Source of the DNA: Halichoerus grypus
Lineage: Eukaryota > Chordata > Mammalia > Carnivora > Phocidae
Assembly: GCF_964656455.1 (NCBI RefSeq)
Contig: NC_135717.1
Span: 17,812,775 to 17,876,774, forward strand
Length of the DNA: 64,000 nt
Direction of reading: 5' to 3'
Numbering within the stretch: the first letter of the stretch is position 1; each line of letters begins with the position of its first letter. The notes beneath the pieces were generated by a model that was not told the DNA's origin, did no database searches, and saw only the letters and a program-made list of their open reading frames with translations. A program made the translations under genes and the position numbers. Shown piece after piece: positions 33,736 to 44,844 of this stretch.

Positions 33736-33945
33736 TTGTCAACATTGGCACTGTTGACATTTTAGATCGGATCTTTCTTTGTTGTGGGGGGCTGTCCTGT
33801 GCCTTGTAGGGCATTTAGAAGCCTCTGTGCCATTAGCACCCTCCTCAGTGGGTCAAAATGACCATCAAAATGTTTCTATGCATTTTCACATGTCCTCTGG
33901 GGGCCAAAATCGCTCCTGCCTGACAACCAGTGCAATCTTCCCAGG
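33736..33945 (-). repeat. MER20 DNA transposon
   Basis: GGCACTGTTGACATTTTAGATCGGAT, GTTGTGGGGGGCTGTCCTGTGCCTTGTAGG, GTCCTCTGGGGGCCAAAATCGCTCC: reverse MER20 in order. A second copy lies at 38369. Confidence 0.8.
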
Positions 33946-34089
33946 GACGCTGACTGTCATCATAGGAAGAAATGGAATACACACAACAGGAGTGACAGCA
34001 CCACCCCCTTCCTCACCCATGGTCCGCATCCTTCATTGATCGTATTACTTTTTCCTACAAATCTCAGACGCCGCCTCAGAGTCCTTCTT

Positions 34090-34301
34090 TTTTTTTTTTT
34101 TTTTTTTTTAAAGATTTTATTTATTTATTTGACAGAGAGAGAGAGGGAACACAAGCAGGGGGAGCAGCAGAGGGAGAGGGAGAAGGAGAAGCAGGCTTCC
34201 CGCAGAGCAAGGAGCCCGATGCGGGGCTCGATCCCAGGACCCCGGGATCATGACCTGAGCCGAAGGCAGACGCTTAACCGACTGAGCCACCCAGGCGTCC
34301 C
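34090..34301 (-). mobile_element. Can-SINE, antisense, with target duplication
   Basis: T run, AAAGATTTTATTTATTTATTTGACAG start, CCACCCAGGCGTCCC end. Duplication CAGAGTCCTTCTT (34077-34089) and CAGAATCCTTCTT (34302-34314), one mismatch. Confidence 0.95.
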
Positions 34302-34439
34302 CAGAATCCTTCTTAATGCAATGGACCAGTAGCCATCACCAGTGGCTGAGATTGGTAATGAGAGGAAACCCATTTAATCTCCCTGTTCTAGGGCTGGAAA
34401 AAAAAAAAAAAAAAAGAAAGAACCCAGAATGCTGTCTGT

Positions 34440-34610
34440 GGCCCACACACTGATTTACAGTAAAACCCTCGATAGCGGTCTTTATCCATCTGTGCCTCAG
34501 TGTCCCTGCATGTCCGCTGAAAACAAAGCTAACTGCTTTCTATGGATGTGACAGAGCCTTAAGTGGGAGGATCAATGAGATAATCTTGGTAACTCAATTT
34601 GAGTTTTTGG
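34440..34610 (+). repeat. MIR SINE, diverged
   Basis: CATCTGTGCCTCAGTGTCCC, then GGGAGGATCAATGAGATAATCTTGG. Confidence 0.4.
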
Positions 34611-35009
34611 AGGCGGGTGGAATATTACAGAAATGCACAGCAGGATCATTATCTCATGGGGTGCTGTGAAGGTGAACCTGTAAATAATTAGAAAACATTT
34701 AGCTGTTATAAAGTGCCAGGTTTAATAATGGGAATAATGGAAAAGAAAGGCTCTCAGAAGTGGGCAGGCAGGTTGGAAGGCCTGGCAATCAGCTCTCAGG
34801 CTATATTGCAGGGAGGATGGAGTGGTGGTGCTCAAGGCTACAGTAATCTGTGTGTGATGTTTTGTTCGGGTTCCTTGTAACCATGGAGACAGACTTCCCC
34901 CCCCTTCTTTCCATGGAGCTGATTCCACACTCCTGCACTGTGTATCCACGGTACACGCATGTCCTCCCTTCCCTCTACCACGACTCCTTCTGGCTTGGGC
35001 CGAAGTGAG
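34611..35009. other. No gene seen
   Basis: Unassigned intron DNA. Confidence 0.4.
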
Positions 35010-35250
35010 GAGTCAGAGGAGGCTCTGGAGAGGGACAGTGTCTTGGAATCTGAATGCCAGGATTGTGGGTTCACACCCTGCCTCTGCCCCTTCTGGAGTG
35101 GGTGATCATGGATAAATCGCTCAGCCTCTGGGAGCCTCCGTCTCCTAATCTGTAAAATGAAGATAAAGTACTTTCCCCCCACAGGGTTATGGGGGGGGAG
35201 GGTCAGACTCCGTCTTGAAGGGAGAAGTGCTCTGTGAGCTCTGAAAGCCT
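35010..35250 (+). repeat. MIR SINE
   Basis: CAGGATTGTGGGTTCACACCCTGCC, GATCATGGATAAATCGCTCAGCCTCTGGGAGCCTCCGTCTCC, AATCTGTAAAATGAAGATAAAG. Confidence 0.65.
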
Positions 35251-35438
35251 AGAATGTGACCTCACTTGCTACACTGTTAATATAGACCCCAGGAACCCAG
35301 AATTACAGCAATCAAATCCTTGATTAAAAACAAGCAAAACCGACAAAACCAAACCTGTGGTTCAGGATGTCCTCTGGTCACCCTCAGTCCATGCGTGGCC
35401 TCATTGTTTTTTATTTATGTGTTTACTAAGAGCCCTTG

Positions 35439-35611
35439 TTTTTTTTTTAAAAGATTTTATTTATTTATTCATAAGAGACAGACAGAGAGGCAGAGGGAGA
35501 AGCAGGCTCCCCGCTAAGCAGGGAGCCCGATACAGGACTCGATCCCAGGACTCTGGGATCATGACCTGAGCCGAAGGCAGACGCTTAACCATCCGAGCCA
35601 CCCAGGCACCC
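35439..35611 (-). mobile_element. Can-SINE, antisense, exact target duplication
   Basis: TACTAAGAGCCCTTG occurs at 35424-35438 and 35612-35626 without mismatch. Body from AAGATTTTATTTATTTATTC to GCCACCCAGGCACCC. Confidence 0.96.
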
Positions 35612-35689
35612 TACTAAGAGCCCTTGAACTAGGACCATGACTCCAGCAGCCTGCAGCTCGGAGCCGCGCTGGGTGCCGTCTTGGGCAGC

Positions 35690-35880
35690 CTGCCTGGGTG
35701 CGCGTCTCAGCTCCAGCCTTACTGGAGACGGAACCACAAGTTATTGACCTTCTCTGTGCCTCAGCTCCTCATCTGTACGTGGGATAATAGCAGTACCCAC
35801 CACACGGTTGTTGTTATGAAGATTAAACGGATGGATACCTGTAAAGCGGGTGGGACCAGGTCTGGCTAGAGCGTTTGTGA
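35690..35880 (+). repeat. MIR SINE
   Basis: TATTGACCTTCTCTGTGCCTCAGCTCCTCATCTGTACGTGGGATAATAGCAGTACCC and GTTGTTGTTATGAAGATTAAACGG. Confidence 0.65.
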
Positions 35881-36006
35881 AGTCAGTGAACTTCATCAAG
35901 CCTGAAAGCTTGATATCCAGTTTCAGTAGAGCTGGTCACAAAGCTGGGGGCAGGATGGGGAGACGTGGATAAGTTGCAAGGGCAGGTGGCTGGGGGGGGG
36001 TCTGGG

Positions 36007-36007
36007 C

Positions 36008-36046
<39 letters not shown>
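36007..36046 (+). repeat. GT/GC alternating purine-pyrimidine tract
   Basis: GT units, then GCGCGCGC, then GT again: about 40 bp of unbroken purine-pyrimidine alternation, a classic Z-DNA-prone sequence. Confidence 0.95.
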
Positions 36047-37829
36047 GAGGTGGTGGATGGTGAGGACCTGTCCTTGGTGCTGATGTGGAAACATTTAATC
36101 CATGACCTGCAAGATGATGGGATGGGGGCACTTAGATCAAACATGTAGCTATCAGGCAGTCAGGGGAGGGCTCAGGGTGCAGAGCCATGGGGAGAGGTTG
36201 GAGGTGGCTGCATCCCACTAGGGGAAATATTAGATGGAAAAATGTAACGTACAGCACTCAGATCCAAAGAGTGAACAAACAGGATGTAGCTGGCGAGTCC
36301 AGCAGCATAAGACACGGCTAGGCTCTGGTTAACTGAATTTGATGTGAGGATAGGGTCTGGCGCATAATAAGGATGCATATGCGTTTTTATATTATTATTG
36401 TTATCAATGCAGCTGTTACTGTTGTTACTGTTATTCTGGGCCAACAGCGCAAAATAGGTTCCAAAACCAGAATGTGACCTTGGGTCATATCAATAGAAAC
36501 ATTATATACAGTATGAGGGAGGTGTGGTCCCTCTCTTCCTTGCCACCATATAGGCACACCTGAAGCATTTGGATTCAGTTCTGGGCAGCCCCAATTAAGA
36601 GGGACATTAATGAACTGCTGTGGATCTTCTGGAGAGGAACCAGGAGGGTGACATTCACAGGGAAATGGAGGCTCTGTCTTATTCACCCATTAATGGCTTG
36701 CAAGTCAAGGAGTTAGGGAACAGAGGAGTTCTGTCCTTGCGGAGTGCATACTCTTCTAGGGCGTAAAGAGCAGGCACATGGCTCTCGTACACAGCGGGAG
36801 ATGCAGTTAACAATATTGGGGGTTTCAGTTGTCGGGGCGCAGCATTTTAAGCCAAGGGACGAACGGAAGCAGAGTGGTCTGGGGCATCTGGGAGCTCTTT
36901 TGAAATGTGTCAAGGGCTTTTGTGGGAGAAAAGGGTCTGCCTTGTCCTATGAGACCCAGAGTCACCATCAGAGGGAGACAGTGCTGGGAGGACTGACAGA
37001 AGGAAGCTCCGCTCAAGTTGCCTGGGCTGCTGGGCCACTGCCTTTAGCGGGGCCCCCAGACGCCGACTGTGAGTGGAGGACTTGAGGCATTATGTGTGGC
37101 AGTGCACTTAGGAGGGGATTCTAGAAGTTGCAGTGGCAAAGGGGGGCCGTGAGACAGGGTGGGGGGTGTGGGTGGCGCAGCGTGTGCTCCTAAGCAGGTC
37201 ACATGCGGACTCTGGGAGATGCCTCTGGGACATGAAGAATCAGGTACCTGCCCGCCACCTGCCAGGGACCACGGCGTCACCAACTTGTCCCCACTCTAGG
37301 GAGGCGGCCAGAGCCAGGGGCATGTGGGTGGTACCCGGGACCCAGCAGTGAGTTTCCTGAATGGGCTCAGTGCCCTGGGAGACTGCTGATGGGGAGCTGG
37401 GCAGAGTCTGCCCTGGGCGATGTGGAATCTTCGGGGCATTTGGTCCGAGTTGCCCACTTGAGAGATGCTGTAATCCCAGACCTTGTTATCCCGCAGGTGA
37501 TTGGGGGAGTTTGGAGGTGGGTGGACATGGTAGAAGAATAACTTTTCAAGCTGTTTTTTTTTTTTCCTTAAACCACCCACTCCAGCCTCACTCTCTGGCT
37601 AATTCTAAACACGGAGCCCACTCAGATACCAGCTGGTGGTCAGAAGTGCCCAGTTTGCTGACCCAAACGAATCCTGCGCTGATTAATGGTGTTTTCCCGA
37701 GGGAGTGTGACCTGGCGGCATGAGGTAGCCCAGCGACCCAGGAGAATGGCCCTCATCCCAGCTCTCTGCTGGGAGACTTTAGACAGGTCATTTTCCCTTG
37801 GGTGGAGGGAGCTCAGATCTCCCATCTGT
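36047..37829. other. No gene seen
   Basis: A probable MIR tail near 36320-36440 (CTGGCGCATAATAAGGATGC). The rest is unassigned, with only short overlapping frames. Confidence 0.4.
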
Positions 37830-38080
37830 AAGCTGAGGGCTGGATGAGGAAATCTCTAATTCTAGAGCTGACATTTTCGGTCTCCGGAAAAGCTTGAATA
37901 AGACATTAAAGCAATTTATTATTTGAGCTGCCATTAAACTACAAAGACCCTGTGTGGAAATTCAGGCTATTACCATGGCGTGGCAAAGTGCTTCCTAATA
38001 TTTTATGAATTAATCGTGGCCCCATTAAAGCCCCTTGTGAGGGAACGCACGTGTGCTATAAAACCAGACGGGGATGGGTG
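37830..38080. other. AT-rich unique segment, possible conserved element
   Basis: No repeat recognised. Contains GCAATTTATTATTTGAGC, GCCATTAAACTAC, TTTTATGAATTAATCG and CCCCATTAAAGCC, dense in homeodomain-type cores. Confidence 0.3.
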
Positions 38081-38304
38081 AGGGGGTGAGTAGATGATAA
38101 ATACTTTCTCTGAGGTGGGCCACTGACAAGCTAGTGACTGGGGGTCCCATGGGAGCAGGAGCCTCACCTATTTTATTGGATTTAAAAGGCACCATAAAAG
38201 AACCCAACTAGCTCACTATAACTTACACAATATACATATTCTTTAAAAAATACAGCCGTAATTAGTGTGTACAGCAGAGGAGGGAGAATTTACCTGTGTG
38301 CGAG

Positions 38305-38368
38305 GTGCACTCCCATTTTACAGCTGGGGAAACTGACAGTCAGAGACGCTCCGTGATTTGCCTCATAC
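38305..38368 (-). repeat. MIR fragment cut by MER20
   Basis: CCCATTTTACAGCTGGGGAAACTGACAGTCAGAGACGC, then the MER20 begins. Confidence 0.45.
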
Positions 38369-38577
38369 GGGGGTTCTCACCTGGGGGCGATTCTGCGCCC
38401 CAGGGGACACCTGGCGATGTCCCGAGACATTTGTTTGTTATGACGGGGGTTGGGGGGCTGCTCCTGGTGTCTGATGGGTGAGGGCCAGGCTGCTGTGAGA
38501 CCTGTCACTATGCACAGTCCCAGCAGCAAAGATTGACCCAGTCCCAAATGTCAGCGGTGCCCAGGCTGAGAAACCCT
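38369..38577 (+). repeat. MER20 DNA transposon
   Basis: GGGGTTCTCACCTGGGGGCGATTCTGCGCCCCAGGGGACACC to GGCTGAGAAACCCTG: start and end both match MER20, length about 209 bp. Confidence 0.85.
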
Positions 38578-38739
38578 GCCTGGCGTCACCCCGGCGAGAT
38601 CTCCTGGAGTCCTATCACCGGCCCCAGCCGCCTTTGCCGCTGCCCCGGTCCCGCATGTGCACCGATGAGCCCTGGTCTCCAGTCTCCACGATGGGCCTGT
38701 GCTCAGAGCTGAGATGTTGCCGACGTGGTTCAGTCGTGG

Positions 38740-39390
38740 TCTCCTTAGAGCAGGCGCTGAGGGCTCCTTAATATACTCCTTTATAGTCTGCTTTTCCATT
38801 AGTTATTGTCATAAACATTTCTCCACATTTCTGCAGTCCTAATAATGATCATGATTAAGGGGGTCCTACTACTCCATTCTGTTCACAAAGCACTCTTTCC
38901 TGAGTCATTCCTGTGTTGCTGGGCATTTATTTTATCTTTTTGGTTCCTTTATAGTTTAATACCACAATGATTATTTTCTTGAATAGATCATTTTTGTTTG
39001 TGGAATTATTTCCTTGAAACAATTTCCCAAGTGTATCTTTCTCTCTCTCCCTCCCTCCTCTCCCTCCTTCTCCTTCCCTCTCCCACTGTCTTCTCTCTCT
39101 CCCTTTCTTCTCCCTGTCCCTGTCCCTCTTTCTTTCTCCCCCTTCTTTCCTTCCTTATTTGATTTGATTTAATTTAAATTTTTGGAATAATAATATATGC
39201 ACATGATTTGAAATTCAAAGGCATAAAGCAATGCACAGTAAAAAGTCTCCCTGTTCCCAGCCACCCACTCCCTCTCCCAGGGGCAAGCACTGGTAGCATT
39301 TTTCAAGTATTCGTCTATAACCCTTCTTTATAAATGGTGTGACAGTCTGCCCACTGTTCTGCCTGTGGGTGTATGTGGGAGCAGGTCTCC
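38740..39390. repeat. Old L1 fragments
   Basis: TATAGTCTGCTTTTCCATTAG and CATAAACATTTCTCCACATTTC in the left part, GAAATTCAAAGGCATAAAGCAATGCACAGTAAAAAGTCTCCC in the right part: old L1 text around a pyrimidine tract. Confidence 0.45.
39035..39158 (+). repeat. Pyrimidine (CT) tract
   Basis: About 120 bases almost entirely of C and T, with TCTC, CCTC and CCCTGT sub-repeats. It can adopt triplex DNA. Confidence 0.95.
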
Positions 39391-39394
39391 TCTA

Positions 39395-40330
39395 GATGTG
39401 GGGGCGTGGAGGCAAAGAGGGCCTCTCTGAGGAGGTGACATTTAAGTGGAAACCTAGAGGATGGTAAGAAGGAAGAAGAGTGAAACAGGAAGAAGAGGCA
39501 GCAAGTGCAAAGGCCCTGGGGTCAGGATTTTTGGCAGATTTGCACGACTCTGAGGAGGCCGAAGGGGCTGTTGCAGAATAAGAGAGGTTGAGTTGCTTGG
39601 GAGGGACCTGGTCATGCAGAGCCTTGTTGGCTGTGGTATAACATTTGGACTTCATTCTCAATACACTGGGTTGCCTTTGATGGTTTTTATGCAGGGAGGT
39701 GGTAGGATATGATTAGCATTTAACGAAAGAGCATCCTGACTGATGCGTGGAGAATGCTGGGTAGAGGCAGAAATAGGAGGGGTGACAGGTGGTGGTCCAG
39801 GTGAGAGACGCTGGTGGCTTGGCTTTGGGGGGAGACGAGAGAACTGGATGGATTCAGGATATAGTTTGAAGGTAGAGCCAACAGAACCTGCTGGCCTATT
39901 GGATGTTGAGTCGGGGAAGAGAGAGACACAGAAGACAGCTCCTAGGTGTCTGTCCTCAACAAATAAATGTGTTTATTACTGTAATGGGGAAGATTGATGT
40001 GGAAACAGGTTTTTGGTTTTTTTAATTATTTAGTGGGAAGAGAGGGATTTTGAGTTCAGACCTGGCCGGGTTAAGTGTGTGATGTCTGTATGAGGGCCAA
40101 TAAGCAATGTCGAGTGCGGGTGGGAGGAACGGCGGCGGGGGGGAGGTGGGGGAGGAGGAGTTGGGGAGGGGAGAGGGGAAACAAACTGTACCCCGGGGTC
40201 AGAGTGTGAGCCAGGCCAGAGATAGCGATTTAGGAGGCTGTTAGCCCCGGGGCCAGCCGGGTTCCCCAGCAGTGCTGAATCTATTACTTTCACCCTGACT
40301 GTGCCAGCTCTGGGTGTTATCATTCATTTA
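39395..40330 (-). repeat. L2 LINE, antisense, long copy
   Basis: GAGGAGGTGACATTTAAGTGGAAACCTAGAGG, GCAGCAAGTGCAAAGGCCCTGGGG, CATGCAGAGCCTTGTTGGC, TTTTTATGCAGGGAGGTGGTAGG, GGATTCAGGATATAGTTTGAAGGTAGAGCC: several L2 blocks in order over 550 bp, tapering to 40330. Confidence 0.7.
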
Positions 40331-41324
40331 TGTCCTTGATTTTGTTTCTAATTTTTCAAAGCAAACATGGCCTGTAGTGAATTGAAAGACATTGTATGGC
40401 TGCCTGTATTGGGGTTCTAAGGGCTGTCTTCCTTGTTTTAGTGCCTTTCCCTCATCTAGGGTGAGAACAAAGTCAGCCAGGTACCCAGATTAAGAAAAAA
40501 AGCCTTTCTGGTTTTCCTGCATTCATGCATCTCCAGCCATGTCTACCTTGAAAGTCAGGGGTGCTCACTGGAGAGGAACCTTCTGGTAAAGAGCTGGAGC
40601 TGGCTCTTCTCTTCCACGTGTCTCCGGAATACCCAGGAGATGTGGCTCCCCGCTGATCTTGCTATAATGAATTCCAGTTGCTTTTTCAATCTAAGTCCTG
40701 ATTTTCTCTACTTCCAGCTTATTTTCCTTTCCAATGGGGTTATGATCCCTGTCAATGCTCCAGAAGCCCCAGGATGCATTCTCCCCCAGCCTCCCCACCA
40801 AACATCACGGAGTGGAATTGGGAAATGCACCCTCTACTCAGAGCGGCTGGTTTTTTTGGAAATGGACACAGAGTTCACCTTCTGTCAGAAGTGGTGCTCT
40901 GTGCATCCAGTGAATCTCATATCTCGTATTTATGTTAACATTTACATAAGGTAGCATGAATTAATTCATCGGGCAGGTATTTACAGAGCACGGTCTATAT
41001 GCTGGGGTCACAACTGAGCTTACCGCTCAGGCCATATCAGCTTGCCACAAAGCATCTGGGATCTTCAAATAGGCAGGAAATGAAGGTCACCCCTCTGGTC
41101 AAGGCTTTCATGAATGGACAAATGGATACATCCATTTATAACCTAGAGGGGCCGCCCACTCTTGGACACCCCCCTTTGGGGAAGTTATCGGATGAGCTCC
41201 AGCATGGCAGGGGTAGAGTTACCATAGGGGGCCAGGCTGAATCCCATCCTTCCCAATCCCTCCCTTCTCCATGGCCCGAGTTCTCAGTGTGGGCATTGGG
41301 ATACAAAAACGAGTAAGGCAATTT
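40331..41324. other. No gene seen
   Basis: A short L2-like piece at 40965-41030 (ATTAATTCATCGGGCAGGTATTTACAGAGC). The 104-codon frame at 40640-40954 has no motif. Confidence 0.4.
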
Positions 41325-41760
41325 ATTTGGTCGCAAGTGACCAACTCCAACTCAGCCTTAAGCAAAAAGACGAATTTTTATTGGCCCATGCCAGGGAACA
41401 GGGCTTCAGGGTCAGCTAGATCCAGGTGCTTGCATTATGTCGACAAGATTCAGTGTCTCTGTTCCTCTCCATCTCTTTGTCTCTCCTTCTGTTTCTGTTT
41501 TCCTTCCCTCTCTCAGAGCTCTGCTTCCTTTGTTGGCTTCACTCTATGCAAGCCTTCTTCGTGTAGTAGGTCCTACCAACTCTGTGTTTATACCCCCCAG
41601 TTTAGCACCAGTAAACCTCCCAGGGAGGGCTCATTAGCCAGGCGTGGGTCACTTGTCCTCCTCCCTAAGCCTGCCATCGTGAGGGATGTGGCTCTGAAAG
41701 GCGAGGCCTGGGTCATCTGCTCCCCTCTGGAGCCTCAACAGAATCTCCTAGACTGAGTGG
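41325..41760. repeat. Unnamed old dispersed repeat
   Basis: TCGCAAGTGACCAACTCCAACTCAGCCTTAAGCAAAAAGACG, TTTTTATTGGCCC, then CATCTCTTTGTCTCTCC and GCTCTGCTTCCTTTGTTGGCTTCACTC. Same landmark order as 44845-45655. Confidence 0.45.
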
Positions 41761-42879
41761 TATCCCCAGAGGAGAGTCAGGATGCCCCTCTCCCACAGCG
41801 GGGGAACACCGATGCCAGGCAGGCAGAATGACAGGCGAGTGCCTTGCCGCTTCTTTCTTCCAAGAGCTCCTCCCTGACTCTGTGCCTTGTGCGCACGGTT
41901 CCCTTCCGAAGCAGCCCCCATCTGGTCCTCCTGGAAAATTCCTTCCTCCTCTTCCTTCAAGGTCGTATGAGGCTCCCTCTGTCTGTGACCTAGCATGCTT
42001 CGCCACACCCCGTTCTGTCTCCACAGCTCACAGGGAAGTGTGAAGCCATCATTTCACGCACCCCGTGTCAGCAGTGAAGGTGTGGCATGCATGCGGCCGA
42101 GTCCCCGGGATTTGGACTGTGCGCTTGGCAAGCCACTCTGGTGGACTCCTACGTGTCCTTCAAGCCTTAATACAGAGTCAGTGCTGCTTCCTTGATCAAG
42201 TGTCCTTGGCCCCTGGAGACGCGGTTGGCCACTGCTCTGTGCTCCCGTGAGTGAGGTCAGAAAGAGGGGCTGCAAGCACACTGTGCCGGGTTACTATCTA
42301 TGGATGGGGAAATGACTGCCCTGTCCCCACCTCTGGCTCAATGTGGCCCCTAAAGACCGATGGGGAGGCAGACGAACTCTGAGACAACCCATCATCAGTA
42401 GGCCTGCCCCGGGGGGATGGAAACTGAAAATGCCTGTGGCAGTTACCCGGGGGGTTCTTGTTCCTAGCCATTCTTGAAAATCCATCTGAGATAAATCAGT
42501 GCCCCTTGGGGCTGTGCTGTGCTGAATGGCGTGATGGATGCCTTCTCAGGGTCTTTCACTTTGACCAGCCTCACTGGCAGCCTCCTGAATATAAGCCTTC
42601 CTCACATGGGTCTGGGCGTGTGGCCAGTGTTAAGAGATTGGGGAGGACTTGCAGAGGGCACACTCCAGAAGCTGTTTTAAAACTACATTTATATTTGAAA
42701 ATTTCTCCCCCCACAAACCCCATTTTCTGCCAAATTCTCCCTCAGGATGGCACAACCAATCACACACATACTCATTGTGTTTGAGAGCGTTGGATGGTTG
42801 GGATCCAGTACCAGACTAAGAATCTGACCCAGTCAAGAAATGCATCCTAAAATGCATCTGGATTTTATCAACCATCCAT
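41761..42879. other. No gene seen
   Basis: Unassigned intron DNA. Frames of up to 108 codons lack motifs. Confidence 0.45.
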
Positions 42880-43320
42880 CCTCATCCATTTATCCATCCC
42901 TCAACCTTCCATCACCATCCATCCATCCATCCATCCATCCACAAGCCATCCATCCATCACCCATCTATCACCAATCATCCATCCATCCATCCACCCACAA
43001 GCCATCCATCCATCATCCATCCATCTCTCCATCCATCCATCCCTCACCCATCAATCCTTCATCCATTCATCCGTCCATTCATCCATCCCTCCACAAGCCA
43101 TCCATCGGTCACCCATCCATCGATCCATCCATCCATCTCCCATCCATCCATCCATCCATCCTTCCACCCACAAGCCATCCATCCATCACCCATCTATCCA
43201 TCTTTCCATCCATCCATCCATCCATCCCTCACCCAACAATCCTTCCATCCATCCATCCACACACCCATCTATCCACAATCCAGTTATCCATTTATGCATC
43301 ATCCATAATCCATCCATATA
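42880..43320 (+). repeat. CCAT/ATCC tandem array with higher-order pattern
   Basis: About 440 bp of ATCC units with variants. ACAAGCCATCCATC recurs at 42941, 42997, 43093 and 43170, and CCCTCACCCA at 43041 and 43226, so blocks of units were duplicated together. Because 4-bp units shift frame regularly and lack stops, a 176-codon frame crosses it; it is not a gene. Confidence 0.98.
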
Positions 43321-43470
43321 GCAAATATTTGTTGATGCTCTGCTGTGCCAGGCACTGCCTTAGGCAGTAGGCTGCCCAGATGGGTAAGAAGATCCCTGCC
43401 CTGGAAGAGCAAAATCCAGTGAGAGAGACAAGTACAAAAGCAAAGATAATTTAAAAAGAGACAGGTGGCC
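43321..43470 (-). repeat. L2 LINE fragment, antisense
   Basis: AAATATTTGTTGATGCTCTGCTGTGCCAGGCACTG and GATCCCTGCCCTGGAAGAGC. Confidence 0.5.
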
Positions 43471-43559
43471 CCATCTCACCCCAGGGTCAGCCATTTACTT
43501 TATGTTCATGATGCCCACTTACCTATGACACACATATACTCCAATCATGAACATGGCAA

Positions 43560-43760
43560 CAGTTCACATTTGTTCAGTCTTTATACAGTGCTTTCTCATG
43601 CATGGCCTCACTTATTTCTTAGCACCATCCTTTGGGGGTAGGCATTGCTATTTGTTTCTCAGCCGAGGAGACTGAGACCCAGAGAGGCAGGGAACTGCCC
43701 AAGGGTCTTCGTGGTGAGCGTGGTGGAGAAGGAACTCAGATACGGTCTGTGGCTCCCAAT
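43560..43760 (-). repeat. MIR SINE
   Basis: TTCAGTCTTTATACAGTGCTTTCTCATGC, GTTTCTCAGCCGAGGAGACTGAGACCCAGAGAGGC. Confidence 0.55.
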
Positions 43761-44384
43761 CTCACGCTGTGTGGCAAGGCGCAGCTCTGCTCCCTGTACG
43801 TTGAGAGTCTGTCCATCAGCTGGTGCGGGCTATGTGACATCTGGCGGTGTCAGAGAAGGCTACTGGCCTCCCAGGGCCCTGCCATCCATCACCCTCTGTA
43901 ACTTACCTGGGCCAGGAACGAGAGCCTGCTTGACTGCCGGTCACCTTTGCAGCCTCCGAGAGCTCCTGAAGCTGGTCCCCCCACCCCCACCCAACCCTGC
44001 CTTTCTGGCTACAGGGAGCCATAGCACCTCTAGAGAGAGGGAATTACCGCATCTGCCTGGGCGTGTAACATAGAAGTTAAGCATAGGGCCTATTGGGTCC
44101 CTTCTAGATAGTATGAGCCCGAGGCTGGCTCTCTCTTTGTGCATAGTCTAGAGAGGTATTAAAGACACCAGCACTGAGCTGAGACTTTCTTCTTGGTATT
44201 AATAGAAGGGCAAGAGAAACATTAAAAAGGGAATGATTTTTTTTTTTTTCTCTGAGAGTTAAAAGCTTAGGCTTTGAAGCAAAACTGCCCAGGATTTAAA
44301 TTCTTGGGCATGCAACGACTGCTAACTCTTATTAATATTACTCTTATCATCACCACAGACAGAGTTGAAAAGTCACAAATAGAA
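43761..44384. other. No gene seen
   Basis: Unassigned intron DNA. Confidence 0.4.
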
Positions 44385-44530
44385 TAATGTGGTGGTAAAG
44401 AGTTGATACTCTGGAATCCTGGAGGCCCGTGTTCCAATCCCGGCTTTGTCACCTGTGACCTTTGCCACTTAGCAAGTGACTTACCCTGGGCGAGTCTCAG
44501 GTTACTCACCGGGTCAGGATGAAAAATAAG
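44385..44530 (+). repeat. MIR SINE
   Basis: AATGTGGTGGTAAAGAGTTGATACTCTGGAATCCTGG, GTTCCAATCCCGGCTTTG, CACTTAGCAAGTGACTTACCC: the 5' half of MIR. Confidence 0.65.
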
Positions 44531-44770
44531 AAAAAAAATAGTCAACATGAGGGAGCATTTGCCACGAGCCTGGCACTGTTGTCATGTAATGACTCACTTG
44601 GCCTTCACAGCCCTTTGAGTTAGGGACTGCCATCATCCCCATTGGACAGATAAGGAAACTGAGGCAGCAAGAAGTGTAGGACCTTGCCCAAATCCCCACA
44701 GGCAGTAAGCAGGGAAGGTGGGATTTGAGCCCAGGCTGTCTGGCTCCTGAGGTCCTCACAGGCTTAGTTG
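44531..44770 (-). repeat. MIR SINE, opposite orientation
   Basis: GAGCCTGGCACTGTTGTCATG, CCATTGGACAGATAAGGAAACTGAGGC, GGGATTTGAGCCCAGGCTGTCTGGCTCC. With the previous copy it forms an inverted MIR pair. Confidence 0.65.
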
Positions 44771-44844
44771 GAAAGATCATGAGATGACACGGGCGCATCA
44801 GCTGAATGCCCGGCGCTCAGTAGGACAGAATACAGAAAGGTGAT

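Noticed and set aside
42840..43370. 176-codon repetitive frame rich in His, Pro, Ser and Ile
   Set aside because: It is the translation of the ATCC tandem array, whose unit lacks stop codons in this phase.
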